From the NCBI RefSeq assembly GCF_002368295.1, contig NZ_AP018248.1, positions 775,101-839,100 on the forward strand: DNA of 64,000 nucleotides, read 5' to 3'. Below, one piece after another: positions 16,901-25,315 of this stretch; positions within the stretch are counted from its first letter, which is position 1, and each line of letters starts with the position of its first letter. The notes beneath the pieces were generated by a model. It saw only the letters and a program-made list of their open reading frames with translations, was not told the DNA's origin and made no database searches. This DNA comes from Tolypothrix tenuis PCC 7101 (GTDB lineage: Bacteria > Cyanobacteriota > Cyanobacteriia > Cyanobacteriales > Nostocaceae). Made by a program: the position numbers and the translations under genes.

Positions 16901-17317
16901 GGTGTTGATTTAAATATCTACGCTTTTGTCGGCATTATCATGCTAGTTGGTATCGTTAAGAAAAACGGCATTATGATGATTGACTTTGCAATGGATGCCC
17001 AGCAAAATCAAGGTAAAACGCCCTTTGATGCCATCTATGAAGCTTGTGTAGTGCGTTTCCGTCCAATTATGATGACCACAATGGCAGCATTGATGGGTAC
17101 TCTACCAATTGCACTTGGTTTAGGTGCAGGCGCAGAATCCCGCCGTCCTTTAGGTTTAGCAGTTGTCGGTGGGTTATTGTTCTCTCAATTACTAACGCTT
17201 TATATCACTCCAGTTTTCTACACATACATGGAATCATTGCGGAAGCGGTTGAATAAACAAAGTAGAAAGCAGAAAGATAAAGTTAAACAAGAACAAGAAA
17301 AGATAGAAGTCTTATGA
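13925..17317 (+). CDS. RND multidrug efflux transporter (AcrB/MdtB-like) with His/Asn-rich cytoplasmic loop
   Basis: 1130 residues with the hallmarks of the HAE1 family: N-terminal FIRRPIMTTLVMLAIMLFG, proton-relay region LALTLAVGFVVDDAVVMLEN (about 400-413), and C-terminal GIVKKNGIMMIDFA and FRPIMMTT. It exports hydrophobic or amphiphilic compounds as a trimer driven by protons. Unusual: about residues 493-578, the central cytoplasmic connection between the two halves, is expanded to about 85 residues made of repeats such as NGHxISNDG rich in His, Asn, Asp and Gly. Normal loops here are short. It follows the adaptor gene and probably shares its MarR-controlled promoter; substrate unknown. 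Confidence 0.95.
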   Translation: MNISALFIRRPIMTTLVMLAIMLFGLMSYQLLPVSDLPTVDFPTIQVSASLPGASPETVASSVATPLEQQFSSIAGLDSMNSTSSLGSAQITLQFNLSRDIDSAAQDVQSAIAKAARQLPSSMPNPPSYRKVNPADSPILYVALSSSALPLSEVDKYGETILAQRLSMVDGVAQVQVYGSQKYAVRIYLDPQSLSAKGLGIDEVATAVSQGNSNLPTGNLYGKNQNFTIESNGQLNNAEAYRSLVISYRNGAPVQLGELGKVFDSVENDKVASWFNGTRAIVLAIQRQPGSNTVAVVDGIKKILPSFREQIPAAVDMTILYDRSQSIRESVNDVKFTLFLTICLVVLVIFLFLRNISATIIPSLAVPLSLVATFGVMLLLGYSLDNLSLMALTLAVGFVVDDAVVMLENIVRHMEMGENRLQAALNGSREIGFTILSMTISLVAVFIPIMFMGGILGRLFSEFAVTISVSILVSGFISLTLTPMLCSRFLKHEGEHQDSENGHHLNNDHVISSNRNHDLKSDYVISNDGFNHAENGHALSQDGFDHTGNGHSTSNNGNHHVENGHVISNDGNGHQINKSKKQKAKNWKRRLYNASEWVFDTMLRAYEATLKISMKYHRTTMILSGAILVATIYLFIVVPKGFIPNDDTGQLSVNTEAAQDISFDEMVKHQQVVANIVRRNPNVEAINSSVGAGGANSTSNAGRIFVKLKPHSQRHQSADEIANELRPKLTGIPGIRAFVQNPPSIRLGGQQTKALYQFGLSSPNLQDLYQYAPALETKLRQMPELQDVNSDLQIKNPQINVQVNREQAATLGLTANQIESTLNNAYGTRQVSTIYASDGQYQVIMGVDPQYQLSPNDLDLLTVRSTSGQEVPLNAVATLTKGVGLLTVNHYGQLAAVTISFNLKPGVSLGNVTGKIEQLARETLPPTISTSFQGTAQVFQSSLSSLGFLLIIAILVIYIVLGILYEDFIHPITILSSLPSAGFGALLTLMVFGVDLNIYAFVGIIMLVGIVKKNGIMMIDFAMDAQQNQGKTPFDAIYEACVVRFRPIMMTTMAALMGTLPIALGLGAGAESRRPLGLAVVGGLLFSQLLTLYITPVFYTYMESLRKRLNKQSRKQKDKVKQEQEKIEVL

Positions 17318-17354
17318 TTAAAATCTAATTATTGTCGTTCAAATTCTTACAGAT

Positions 17355-17390
17355 AATCACGTTAAATTTGTTCAAAAATTTAACGTGGTT
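17355..17390. terminator. Bidirectional hairpin terminator
   Basis: A 15-bp stem (AATCACGTTAAATTT / AAATTTAACGTGGTT, one G-U) with a 6-base loop lies between the convergent RND and kinase-GUN4 genes. AT-rich flanks allow termination in both directions. Confidence 0.75.
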
Positions 17391-17418
17391 AGAAAAATAT
17401 AATCAGTGATAAATTAAT

Positions 17419-18816
17419 TCATAAATTAGTCAATCTACCTACCAGAGAAGATAGCCTAGAGACCCAATTACCAAAACCTTGGTATGAGATAAAAATTCCG
17501 CCAGGAAGATGCCCTTGTGGAGCGTTATCAGAGAATATTAGATTATTATATTCCTTCCAATAGTATTCATGACACCATCCAACAAGATTGCCAAAGTTAC
17601 ACCATATTTGATAATCTAGTTGAAATTTATTCTCAGTATTTAGCCAGATTTGCTGTTGAATTCTAAAGCCAAATTTTCCATTGCTGTGAGTGTTCCAAAG
17701 AGTATCAATTTGCTGGATATATTCAATAGGCAATTTTTTAATATCTTGTACATCTAGCCAACCTTGTTGTTGTCGATTAGAGAGCTTAAGCATTAGCTGA
17801 GTAGTTTCTTTATCAGCAGATCGCCATTTCTTCTGCATAAGCAAATCATTCAATTTACTGCAATCATCTCTTATTAGCAAAGTTGAATACTCACTAGTAG
17901 TTAAAAGTTTATTAGGTTGAGAATTAAAGAATTGCAAAACCTCCTCAACAGATTGATAGCGATTATTAACATAATCTTGAATTAATTTATCTAATGTTTG
18001 CCGTAGCTTAAAACTGATTGTTACATTTTTGGCTAAGAATTCACTCCATATCCATCTACCATTAATAGCATCATAAAGTTCATCATAACCGTCAGCTTTT
18101 GGCAAACATCCGGTTAATAATCTAATACAAGTTACACCCAAGCTATAAAGGTCACTAGCAGGAAATACCTGACCACGCATTTGCTCTAATGGTGCATAGC
18201 CATGTGTACCAACAGTAGTTCCAACTTTACCAATAATTGTTCCGATAGCTTGTTTAGAAACGCCAAAATCAATTAGCATTAACTGACCATCTTTATGGCG
18301 ACGCATAATATTTTCTGGCTTGATATCTCGATGAATTACTCCTTGCTCATGGATAAATTGAAGAACTGGTAATAAATCCTTTAAAAGCTGTATTATCTTC
18401 GCTTCACTAAATGTTCCTTGCTGCTGTAATTCTTGTAGTAAATTGTGACCATCAATGAACTCTTGTACGAGATACAAACGCTGATCCTGTTCAAAATAAG
18501 CAATGAGGCGGGGAATTTGTGGATGTTCTCCCAAATCATACAAACGCTTCGCCTCTTGCTTAAACAATTCGGTTGCTTTTTCTAAAGCTGCTGTTCCTTG
18601 AACTTGTGGAAAAAATTGCTTAATCACGCAAGGTTCATCCATCCTATCCACATCTCTGGCTTCATAAGTCTTACCAAATCCACCCTCACCTAAAAGTCTA
18701 ATCACACGGAAACGATTACGGAATAGAGGTGTAAGTATTTGTCCACAGCGAAGACAAAACTTATTGCTATCAGGATTAAAGGTATTTGAGCAATTAGGAT
18801 TAGGACAGTAAAGCAT
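17419..18816 (-). CDS. Ser/Thr protein kinase with N-terminal zinc ribbon and C-terminal GUN4 domain
   Basis: 465 residues. A four-cysteine zinc ribbon (YCPNPNCSN..FCLRCGQ, residues 3-25) is followed by a complete Hanks kinase (LGEGGFGKTYEA near 42, HRDIKPENIM near 162, LIDFGVSK). About 312-455 is a GUN4 domain: LMLKLSNRQQQGWL, IDTLWNTHSNGKFGFRIQQQIW, VGWCHEYYWK and GHLPGG are conserved. GUN4 binds porphyrins and stimulates Mg-chelatase in chlorophyll synthesis; fused to a kinase it probably senses tetrapyrroles and controls phosphorylation, though the target is unknown. Soluble. It converges with the RND gene across a hairpin terminator and diverges from the ferredoxin-MBL gene. Confidence 0.92.
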   Translation of the reverse strand: MLYCPNPNCSNTFNPDSNKFCLRCGQILTPLFRNRFRVIRLLGEGGFGKTYEARDVDRMDEPCVIKQFFPQVQGTAALEKATELFKQEAKRLYDLGEHPQIPRLIAYFEQDQRLYLVQEFIDGHNLLQELQQQGTFSEAKIIQLLKDLLPVLQFIHEQGVIHRDIKPENIMRRHKDGQLMLIDFGVSKQAIGTIIGKVGTTVGTHGYAPLEQMRGQVFPASDLYSLGVTCIRLLTGCLPKADGYDELYDAINGRWIWSEFLAKNVTISFKLRQTLDKLIQDYVNNRYQSVEEVLQFFNSQPNKLLTTSEYSTLLIRDDCSKLNDLLMQKKWRSADKETTQLMLKLSNRQQQGWLDVQDIKKLPIEYIQQIDTLWNTHSNGKFGFRIQQQIWLNTENKFQLDYQIWCNFGNLVGWCHEYYWKEYNNLIFSDNAPQGHLPGGIFISYQGFGNWVSRLSSLVGRLTNL

Positions 18817-19007
18817 ATCTGGGTAGATATCAGCAGAGTGTGTATATGTTAAGTTTTCCCATTTCTATTTGCTGGGTTGAGATACTACCAAAGTTTTTGG
18901 ACAAATTTACTTCCAGTGACTTGGATTGTCTGGGATGAATTTTGCTAGCGTGGTGATATAAGGTTTATTTTCCCTCAGCTATTAGCTAAGGGACACAGGG
19001 GTATAAC

Positions 19008-19883
19008 ATGGCTAATTTAAAACTGCGTCGCACCGAAAATGTCAACGGCGATTTTTATGTAGATTCTAGCTGTATTGATTGTGATACTTGCCGCTGGATG
19101 AATCCTGAAGTATTTTATCGTGTTGATGAACAGTCGGCAGTTTATCATCAACCTACAAATGAAAAAGAAAGATTAGCTGCACTGCAAGCACTTTTAGCCT
19201 GTCCTACTAGCTCTATTGGTACAGTTGAAAAGCCACAAGATATCAAAAATGCTCAACAGAGTTTTCCAATTTTAGTTGAGGAAAATGTTTACCATTGTGG
19301 CTATCATTCAAAAAAATCTTATGCCGCCGCTAGCTATTTTATTCAACATCCTGAAGGAAATATTTTAGTAGATTCACCTCGATTCACATCGCCTTTGGTC
19401 AAGCGTTTAGAAGAGATGGGCGGAATTCGTTATATGTATTTGACTCACAGAGATGATATTGCCGATCATCAAAAGTTTGCAGAGCATTTTCAATGTCAAC
19501 GCATTCTGCACGCTGATGATATTTCGGCAGATACTCGCAATGTAGAAATACAATTAACTGGGTTAGAACCATTTACTTTAACAGAGGATATATTAATTAT
19601 TCCAGTTCCTGGTCACTCAAAAGGGCATACAGTTCTACTCTATAAAAATAAGTTTCTGTTCACTGGTGACCATCTTGCTTGGTCAGAAAACTTGCATCAA
19701 TTGAATGCATTTCGTGATTTCTGTTGGTATTCTTGGACAGAGCAAATTAAATCGATGCGGAAATTAGCTAATTACTCATTTGAATGGGTTTTACCAGGTC
19801 ATGGACGGAGATTTCACGCTGATGTTGAAACTATGCAGCAGCAAATGCACAAGTGTATTGAGTTGATGGAAGCCGTTAAATAA
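19008..19883 (+). CDS. Ferredoxin-like domain fused to MBL-fold metallohydrolase
   Basis: 291 residues. Residues 14-73 contain a CIDCDTC cluster and a later CPTSSIG cysteine, typical of a single-cluster 4Fe-4S (or degenerate 3Fe-4S) ferredoxin module. From about 95 onward is a metallo-beta-lactamase fold: THRDDIADH replaces the usual THxHxDH (second His is Asp), VPGHSKGHT, FTGDHLAW and VLPGHGRRF supply the remaining metal ligands. The fusion suggests a redox-linked hydrolase or oxygen/NO-reducing relative, but no flavodoxin domain is present. Product identity unknown. Its own promoter probably lies in the 190-base gap to the divergent kinase gene. Confidence 0.88.
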   Translation: MANLKLRRTENVNGDFYVDSSCIDCDTCRWMNPEVFYRVDEQSAVYHQPTNEKERLAALQALLACPTSSIGTVEKPQDIKNAQQSFPILVEENVYHCGYHSKKSYAAASYFIQHPEGNILVDSPRFTSPLVKRLEEMGGIRYMYLTHRDDIADHQKFAEHFQCQRILHADDISADTRNVEIQLTGLEPFTLTEDILIIPVPGHSKGHTVLLYKNKFLFTGDHLAWSENLHQLNAFRDFCWYSWTEQIKSMRKLANYSFEWVLPGHGRRFHADVETMQQQMHKCIELMEAVK

Positions 19884-19942
19884 ATAATTACTAATTCGTA
19901 ATTCGTAGTTTTATCTCCATCTTTCGGTAATTAATAATAATC

Positions 19943-19980
19943 CAATTACCCATTACCAATTACCAATTACCAATTACCAA
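19943..19980. repeat. Heptameric short tandem repeat (CCAATTA)n
   Basis: Five tandem copies with one CCCATTA variant, in the gap between the MBL and alcohol dehydrogenase genes. Confidence 0.8.
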
Positions 19981-20136
19981 ATTTCTCGCCTTGCTCTCTG
20001 GTTTCACTAGAAAGGCATCCAAAATTGCCGATTTGTATTGAATTTAGCTGAAAACCTCTCTAAATGAGGAGGATTTTACAGCTTGATTGCGAGACAGTGA
20101 GTGGAAATGTCATCCAAAACTAGTGCAAGGTAGATT

Positions 20137-21171
20137 ATGAAGGCAACTGTGTATTACGGAGCAGGTGATGTGCGGGTGGAGAATGTTCCCGATCCGCAAA
20201 TTCAACAGCCAACAGATGCGATCGTGCGGATTACTCATGCTTGTATCTGTGGATCGGATTTGTGGTTTTATCAAGGTAAAGACCAATGGCAACCAGGATG
20301 GCGTACTGGACATGAATGGATGGGTATTGTCGAAGAGGTGGGATCGGAGGTGCGAAATTTCAAGCGGGGCGATCGCGTTTTAGCTCCGTTTGCTTTTTCT
20401 GATGGTGCTTGTGAATTTTGTGGCAAAAATCTGCAAACTTCTTGTCTACAAGGCGGTTTTTGGGGCGGTAAAAATGATGGCGGACAAGCTGAAGCTGTTC
20501 GCGCTCAGTTTGCTGATGGCACGTTGGTGAAAATTCCTGATGCTGTGGAAAATGATGCTGCCATGCTCAAGAAGATTTTACCGCTAACGGATGTGATGTC
20601 TACAGGACACCATGCAGCAGTATCAGCAGGCGTAAAACCAGGAAGCACAGTCGCGGTCATTGGTGATGGAGCCGTGGGATTGTGCGGGGTGTTAGCTGCT
20701 CACCGATTGGGAGCCGCCAGAATTATCATGCTTGGTCGCCATGATAATCGGCTGGCGATCGCGCGTAAATTTGGTGCAACAGATTTTGTCAGCAGTCGGG
20801 ACGAACAAGCTATTCAAGAAGTGCAAGAAATGACAAAAGGCGGAGCCGAATCAGTTCTCGAGTGCGTTGGTACAGAGTCTTCCATGAAAACAGCGATCGG
20901 CATTTGTCGCCCAGGTGGAGCAATTGGCTATGTCGGGGTTCCTCATGGTAGCGAGACAATTAATTTGTCGAGGATGTTTCAGTCCAACATCACATTACGC
21001 GGCGGTGTTGCTCCTGCACGTGCTTATATTCCAGAACTGTTGATTGATGTCCTCGCTGACAAAATCGATCCATCGCTAGTCCTAGACGTTACCGTCGATA
21101 TCAATGGCGTTCCTGATGGCTATCAGGCAATGAATGATCGCCAAGCTATTAAAGTCATGGTGAGCGTTTAG
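20137..21171 (+). CDS. Zinc-dependent alcohol dehydrogenase (MDR superfamily)
   Basis: 344 residues, the usual length. The catalytic zinc motif CICGSD and GHEWMGIVEEVG are near 37-72. Of the four structural-zinc cysteines expected around 93-107, CEFC plus a later C (TSC) are visible, so the lobe may be altered. The Rossmann fold begins at VAVIGDGAVGLCG (about 170-182). It oxidises alcohols or reduces aldehydes with NAD(P)H; sequence style is close to the threonine/glutathione-independent formaldehyde dehydrogenase-like branch, but the substrate cannot be assigned. Monocistronic on the plus strand. Confidence 0.88.
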   Translation: MKATVYYGAGDVRVENVPDPQIQQPTDAIVRITHACICGSDLWFYQGKDQWQPGWRTGHEWMGIVEEVGSEVRNFKRGDRVLAPFAFSDGACEFCGKNLQTSCLQGGFWGGKNDGGQAEAVRAQFADGTLVKIPDAVENDAAMLKKILPLTDVMSTGHHAAVSAGVKPGSTVAVIGDGAVGLCGVLAAHRLGAARIIMLGRHDNRLAIARKFGATDFVSSRDEQAIQEVQEMTKGGAESVLECVGTESSMKTAIGICRPGGAIGYVGVPHGSETINLSRMFQSNITLRGGVAPARAYIPELLIDVLADKIDPSLVLDVTVDINGVPDGYQAMNDRQAIKVMVSV

Positions 21172-21417
21172 CGATCGCTACTCAATACTTTTAGGTGAAG
21201 GGGAAAAAGGGGAACGGGAAAAGGGAAAGAAATCACCTTTAACCTTTTTCCCAAAAGCTATTTTGAGTTCAACCGCTACTTTTCAGGAATTCCCAAAAAA
21301 TAAATTCTCTTGGTCATGAACAATTTCGGTATTTAAACGTCATTAACTCCACCGATGAACGAAGTTACCAGACTCAGAGGTGGAGTTATAAATTCTTAAC
21401 CAATTTTAGTTTTTTAA

Positions 21418-21491
21418 TGGCTCAGGTCTGACTTGAACAGACGACCCCAGGCTTATGAGTCCCGTGCTCTAACCAACTGAGCTACTGAGCC
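21418..21491 (-). tRNA. tRNA with CAU anticodon (Met, or Ile2)
   Basis: 74 nt, full cloverleaf on the minus strand: acceptor GGCTCAG/CTGAGCC, D stem GCTC/GAGC, anticodon loop CTCATAA with anticodon CAT, T arm GTCTG-TTCAAGT-CAGAC, discriminator A. CCA is not encoded. The top of the anticodon stem has an A-G mismatch. A CAU anticodon means elongator methionine or, if lysidine-modified by TilS, isoleucine AUA; the lack of the three G-C pairs of initiator tRNA argues against fMet. Confidence 0.93.
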
Positions 21492-21593
21492 TTGCTTTAT
21501 CCAATGATTTCTAAATATAGCAGAAAAACTTCACAATTTCTAGTCTAATTGAAAATTAATTTTCTGTTTGGGGTTAGTGAATTGCTGTAAAGC

Positions 21594-21620
21594 AAAAGAG
21601 GGAGTTTAACTCCCTCTTTT
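21594..21620 (-). terminator. Rho-independent terminator of the LysM-M23 gene
   Basis: Perfect hairpin with arms AAAAGAGGGAG and CTCCCTCTTTT and a 5-base loop, followed on the minus strand by a T-rich stretch. It lies 40 bases past the stop codon. Confidence 0.85.
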
Positions 21621-21660
21621 AAAAAGGCAAGACAAGAATTGAATTCTAGACAGCCAGAAA

Positions 21661-23991
21661 TTAGATTCGGTTCGCCAATAAAGTAATGGGGTTAACTGCG
21701 CCCTTACCTGTGGGATGAATTTCAAAATGGCTGTGTGGCCCAGTACTAAAACCAGTACTACCCATAAGAGCAATTGTGTCTCCTTGTCGTACTTGCTGAC
21801 CTGGCTGCACTAAAATCTTGCTGTTATGACCATAGCGAGTCATGCTGCCGTCAGGATGACGGATATCTACGAGGTTACCGTAGCCACCGTTGTTCCAGCC
21901 TGCTTTTTCAATCACACCATCAGCAGACGCATAAACTGGTGTACCTGTGGAGTTAGCAACATCAATTCCTTTGTGCATTCTTCCCCAGCGCCAGCCATAG
22001 CCAGAGGTCAGAACACCTTTAGCGGGCCAAATGTAAGCTACAGAGGAGGAGGATGGAGGAGGAATAGCCTCGTCCAAAGGTTTAGGTAGATATTGGTCTA
22101 CAGCTGACAAAGGCGGCAAACTTGGAGAAACGGTAGTTCCCCGCATCTTGCCTAAAGAATCAGAAGCATTAACGCCTCTGGGAGGTGTAGCAATCCGAGG
22201 TACAGATAGTTTGCGTCCAGGTGCTTGGTTGGAGAAGAACTCAGGATTTACTGGCTCGTTAGTTGGTTGAGTTGCACGGAACAGAGGCTTCACTGGTTGG
22301 AAGTTAACGGTTCCTCTAGGTGACGGTACAGGAATCTGTACTGCACTCCGTGAGAAAGTGGGGCTAGTAGCCAAATTATTGATATTAGCTACAGGAAGTA
22401 CTGCTGCAGGCTGATTATTTTCGCTAACTACTGGTACAACAACTCCAGCTTGTTGAGCGCGATATTTTTCCCGCAATCTTTGGATTTCTGCTTGTAAGCT
22501 CTGAAGGCGCTCATTACTCTTAGCGCTTGCAAGCTTCTGTGGTTTTTGATTTTGCAGTTCTGCAAATATTTTTGGCACTGGAGCATCACCACCCATACCA
22601 TAAGAGATACCAGGAGTGGGGGCTGTTTCCGCAGCCACAGTATTTGCGGGAATTTGATTGTTCGCTGTTGCTGGTGTTGGTACAGCGACACTGTTATTGT
22701 TAGCAACTGTTGGTAACTGTGGTGTTACAGGTAAAGTAACACTGTTATTGTTAGCAACAACTGGTAACTGTGGTGCCACAGGTACAGTTGGGCTGACAAT
22801 AGCTGTATTCACAGGAGATGGCAGTGCTTTGGGGGTAGCCACTTCAGCCTGCTCTACAGTGGGGTTAATTGCTAACTTGGATGGGTTAGCTGCACTGCTG
22901 TTAACCCCAGTAGATGGCACAACCAATTTTTGGCTGATTTGCAGTTGATTGGGATTGCTCAGATGATTAACTTTGGCTAAATCTGAGACAGATGTACCAT
23001 ACTTACTAGCGATCGCAGCTAGTGTATCTCCTGGCTTAACTTCGTAAGCAGCAGTATTTGATGGTGCAGCAGCTTTGAGTGTAGCTGGTACAGGTGTAGC
23101 TACGGGAGCCGTATTCGCTTTTGCCTGTTTTAGCTTGGCGATCAAGCTTGCTTGGCTAGCATTTGTGGTGGTTGGTGACTGTTCCGTTGTCAGGTTGCTG
23201 GCGTTGATTTGTGGAGCTTTTTCAACTACAGCAGCTGTTGGTTCAGCCAACCCCTTGTTAGCCTCTGATAAATTCTGGGTCTCCTCAGACCGCAACTCCG
23301 CCAGACTTTCTTTTAAACGGTTCGATTTTTCTTGTAAGCGATTCAGCGCAAATTCTTGCTGTGCTTTCAGTTGAGCGGTAACTGCACTATCCACACCTTT
23401 AGTGTCTGTTACTGCTGTTAGGGATGCATTGGGTGAGCTAACTGCACTATTACCAATAGAAAGTTTTTGTACTTCAGGTAGCTTGTTGGTTGTTTGTAAA
23501 CCATTTACTACTTGAGACTGCTGGTAGAGAGAAGTTTTATAAGTTGTTGTAGCTTTAGCAGTTGCTTCTGATGCTGGAACTGGCAAAGACATTCCACTGG
23601 CCGCAACCTGTAGTTTAGCTTCAAGCCCAGGCACTTGTGAAATTGCTGTTGGTTCCACAATCACAGGATTTTCCGGCACGCTCACGAAGGAGACGGTTTG
23701 GTTTTCCAGCGTTGTGGGAGCAAATTTCATCTCAGTGTCAGGAGCAGCTGGCATTGTTGAGGCTGCCTTTTGGCTGCCTACAGGAGCCGCTGCTTGGGCT
23801 TGATCGTTTTGCCGAGTCACCAAGAGGCTGGTTGCTCCCATTGACAGAGCCAAACCGATCATGGCGGCTTGTGTCCGCGCCCGGCGGTTAGCTACAGAAT
23901 TTGCATTATTTGACGGTTCTACTGGGACACCATCATTGCTGGGAGTATTGTTCAGCACAGCTTTTACTCTCTTTTTCAATGCTCGTTTCAA
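21661..23991 (-). CDS. LysM domain M23 family peptidoglycan endopeptidase
   Basis: 776 residues. An N-terminal hydrophobic stretch (AAMIGLALSMGATSLLVT, about 40-57) is a signal anchor. A predicted coiled coil is at 205-250, one LysM (YEVKPGDTLAAIASKYGTS, about 313-356) binds peptidoglycan, and long Pro/Val/Ala-rich linkers follow. The C-terminal 125 residues are the M23 lysostaphin-like zinc domain with GMHKGID-type HKGID (H, D ligands) and HSHFEIH; catalytic residues are present. It probably cleaves peptide crosslinks during growth or septation. The start is TTG at 23991, chosen because AGGAGG lies 6 bases upstream. A long structured leader suggests riboswitch control. Confidence 0.92.
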   Translation of the reverse strand: MKRALKKRVKAVLNNTPSNDGVPVEPSNNANSVANRRARTQAAMIGLALSMGATSLLVTRQNDQAQAAAPVGSQKAASTMPAAPDTEMKFAPTTLENQTVSFVSVPENPVIVEPTAISQVPGLEAKLQVAASGMSLPVPASEATAKATTTYKTSLYQQSQVVNGLQTTNKLPEVQKLSIGNSAVSSPNASLTAVTDTKGVDSAVTAQLKAQQEFALNRLQEKSNRLKESLAELRSEETQNLSEANKGLAEPTAAVVEKAPQINASNLTTEQSPTTTNASQASLIAKLKQAKANTAPVATPVPATLKAAAPSNTAAYEVKPGDTLAAIASKYGTSVSDLAKVNHLSNPNQLQISQKLVVPSTGVNSSAANPSKLAINPTVEQAEVATPKALPSPVNTAIVSPTVPVAPQLPVVANNNSVTLPVTPQLPTVANNNSVAVPTPATANNQIPANTVAAETAPTPGISYGMGGDAPVPKIFAELQNQKPQKLASAKSNERLQSLQAEIQRLREKYRAQQAGVVVPVVSENNQPAAVLPVANINNLATSPTFSRSAVQIPVPSPRGTVNFQPVKPLFRATQPTNEPVNPEFFSNQAPGRKLSVPRIATPPRGVNASDSLGKMRGTTVSPSLPPLSAVDQYLPKPLDEAIPPPSSSSVAYIWPAKGVLTSGYGWRWGRMHKGIDVANSTGTPVYASADGVIEKAGWNNGGYGNLVDIRHPDGSMTRYGHNSKILVQPGQQVRQGDTIALMGSTGFSTGPHSHFEIHPTGKGAVNPITLLANRI

Positions 23992-24089
23992 AGACGACCT
24001 CCTAAATGTTCACTAGTGTTTAACTGACCTTGATTTTTTTTCAGTCTGAGACTAGTCAATGATTTAGATCACATCCAAAGATTGATCAA

Positions 24090-24270
24090 GATCACACCCA
24101 CCAGAGATACTTACGCAAGATTAACCTGCTTCTCTGATTTAGACAAGTTCACACCTATTAGCAAAACTTTAAAATTGCTGTGCTGACTTGTCCGCTCCGT
24201 TCCTCACACCTTTAGGATTTTTTGCTGTTTGCATCTGTCTGCGCTTGCTTTGCTAAATTAACCGGGGCTG
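24090..24270 (-). promoter_or_regulatory. Structured leader of the LysM-M23 gene, candidate c-di-AMP (ydaO/yuaA) riboswitch
   Basis: On the minus strand the leader carries AATCCTAAAGGTGTGAGG followed by AACGGAGCGGAC, reminiscent of the conserved AAAGGT and CGGAGGAAC blocks of ydaO-type riboswitches. Arms GACAAGT and ACTTGTC enclose a loop with its own short stem. This riboswitch class is known upstream of cell-wall hydrolases in several phyla, including cyanobacteria, which fits the downstream gene. Resemblance is by eye and from memory; folding and a covariance search are needed. Confidence 0.4.
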
Positions 24271-24853
24271 GACAAACATATACACTGTGCCATTTCCACT
24301 GGTTGCGATCAGCAATTAATTCGCTACGACTTCTAGAAAAGCAAATCCCCTGCTGTAGATATCTTCAAGAGATTTCCATCCAATCCGTCTACCCAACACG
24401 AGACTTTACGTTGATTATTCCCTAAAAGACAACCGTATTATCTCGCAGCTACTTTTTCGCTCCTTTTTTATCTTGATCGAGCAAAAAACGTTTAAATGCC
24501 TCATAGGACTAGCTTGTGACGTTTTTGTTCCCAAGATTAAGATAATTGAAGTTCATCAAAATCTATCATTCATTTGCGGAATCGTCGCTACTTTTCGATA
24601 CAAATTTCTTATATAAGCTCACCTACATTCGTAAGTATTGTTTACCGAGCTTGGAAAAAGCTTTCAGAATCAAGTATATCTATTCACTTTATTGAAGCTG
24701 TAACAATCGATATATTTGGGTGAATTTGGGGGAAAGGGGACTGGGGAGATGAGGGAGGTGAGAGAGATGAAGGAGATTAGGGAGTCAAGGGACAAGGAGA
24801 TACATACTATTACCAATTACCATGCCCTATGCCCCATGCCCTATGCCCATGCC
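24271..24853. other. Intergenic region, no gene seen
   Basis: Probable promoter zone of the LysM-M23 transcript at its left side, and AT-rich sequence in the middle. A purine-rich low-complexity stretch (24728-24800, GGGGGAAAGGGGACTGGGG type) and a CCCTATG/CCCATG short tandem repeat (about 24823-24850) adjoin the 3' end of trmL. Confidence 0.6.
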
Positions 24854-25315
24854 TTATTGTAAATATCCCAATTGGCGGCGGGCTTCAAACAAGCTGACAG
24901 CAACACTTACAGACAGATTTAAGCTGCGAACATTGGGTTGCGCCATAGGAATATAGAGAGTGGTATCACAGGCTGACAAAGCTGTGGGCGGTAATCCTGT
25001 GGTTTCGCTACCAAATAGCAGCCAGTCATTATCTTGAAACTGAAATTGAGCATAATTGGAACTGCCACGTACAGAGAAGCCCAAACATCGACCGCCACGT
25101 TGCTGATGTACGGTTTTAAAGTCTTCTAGCGTTTCATGATAGTTAAGTTTGACATAGGGCCAGTAGTCTAAACCTGCTCTTTTGAGGTAGCGATCGCTAA
25201 TTTCAAACCCCAAAGGCCCTACCAAATGTAATTCTGTACCCGTAGCAGCACAAGTCCGGGCAATATTGCCTGTATTCGGCGGAATTTGGGGATTAACTAA
25301 AACTACCTGGGGCAT
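24854..25315 (-). CDS. trmL: tRNA (cytidine(34)-2'-O)-methyltransferase, SPOUT/TrmL family
   Basis: About 153 residues from ATG 25315 (MPQVVLVNPQIP); an upstream ATG at 25375 would add an atypical 20-residue stretch. Motifs of the SpoU family are present: NPQIPPNTGNIARTCAA at the start, LLFGSETTGLP, and the trefoil-knot signature IPMAQPNVRSLNLSVSVAV at the end. The enzyme 2'-O-methylates the wobble nucleotide of tRNA-Leu isoacceptors using S-adenosylmethionine. Length is normal for TrmL. It stands alone on the minus strand. Confidence 0.93.
   Translation of the reverse strand: MPQVVLVNPQIPPNTGNIARTCAATGTELHLVGPLGFEISDRYLKRAGLDYWPYVKLNYHETLEDFKTVHQQRGGRCLGFSVRGSSNYAQFQFQDNDWLLFGSETTGLPPTALSACDTTLYIPMAQPNVRSLNLSVSVAVSLFEARRQLGYLQ

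Noticed and set aside
24222..24425. 67-codon plus-strand frame in the LysM-M23 leader
   Set aside because: Opposes the candidate riboswitch, no ribosome-binding site, no recognisable protein.
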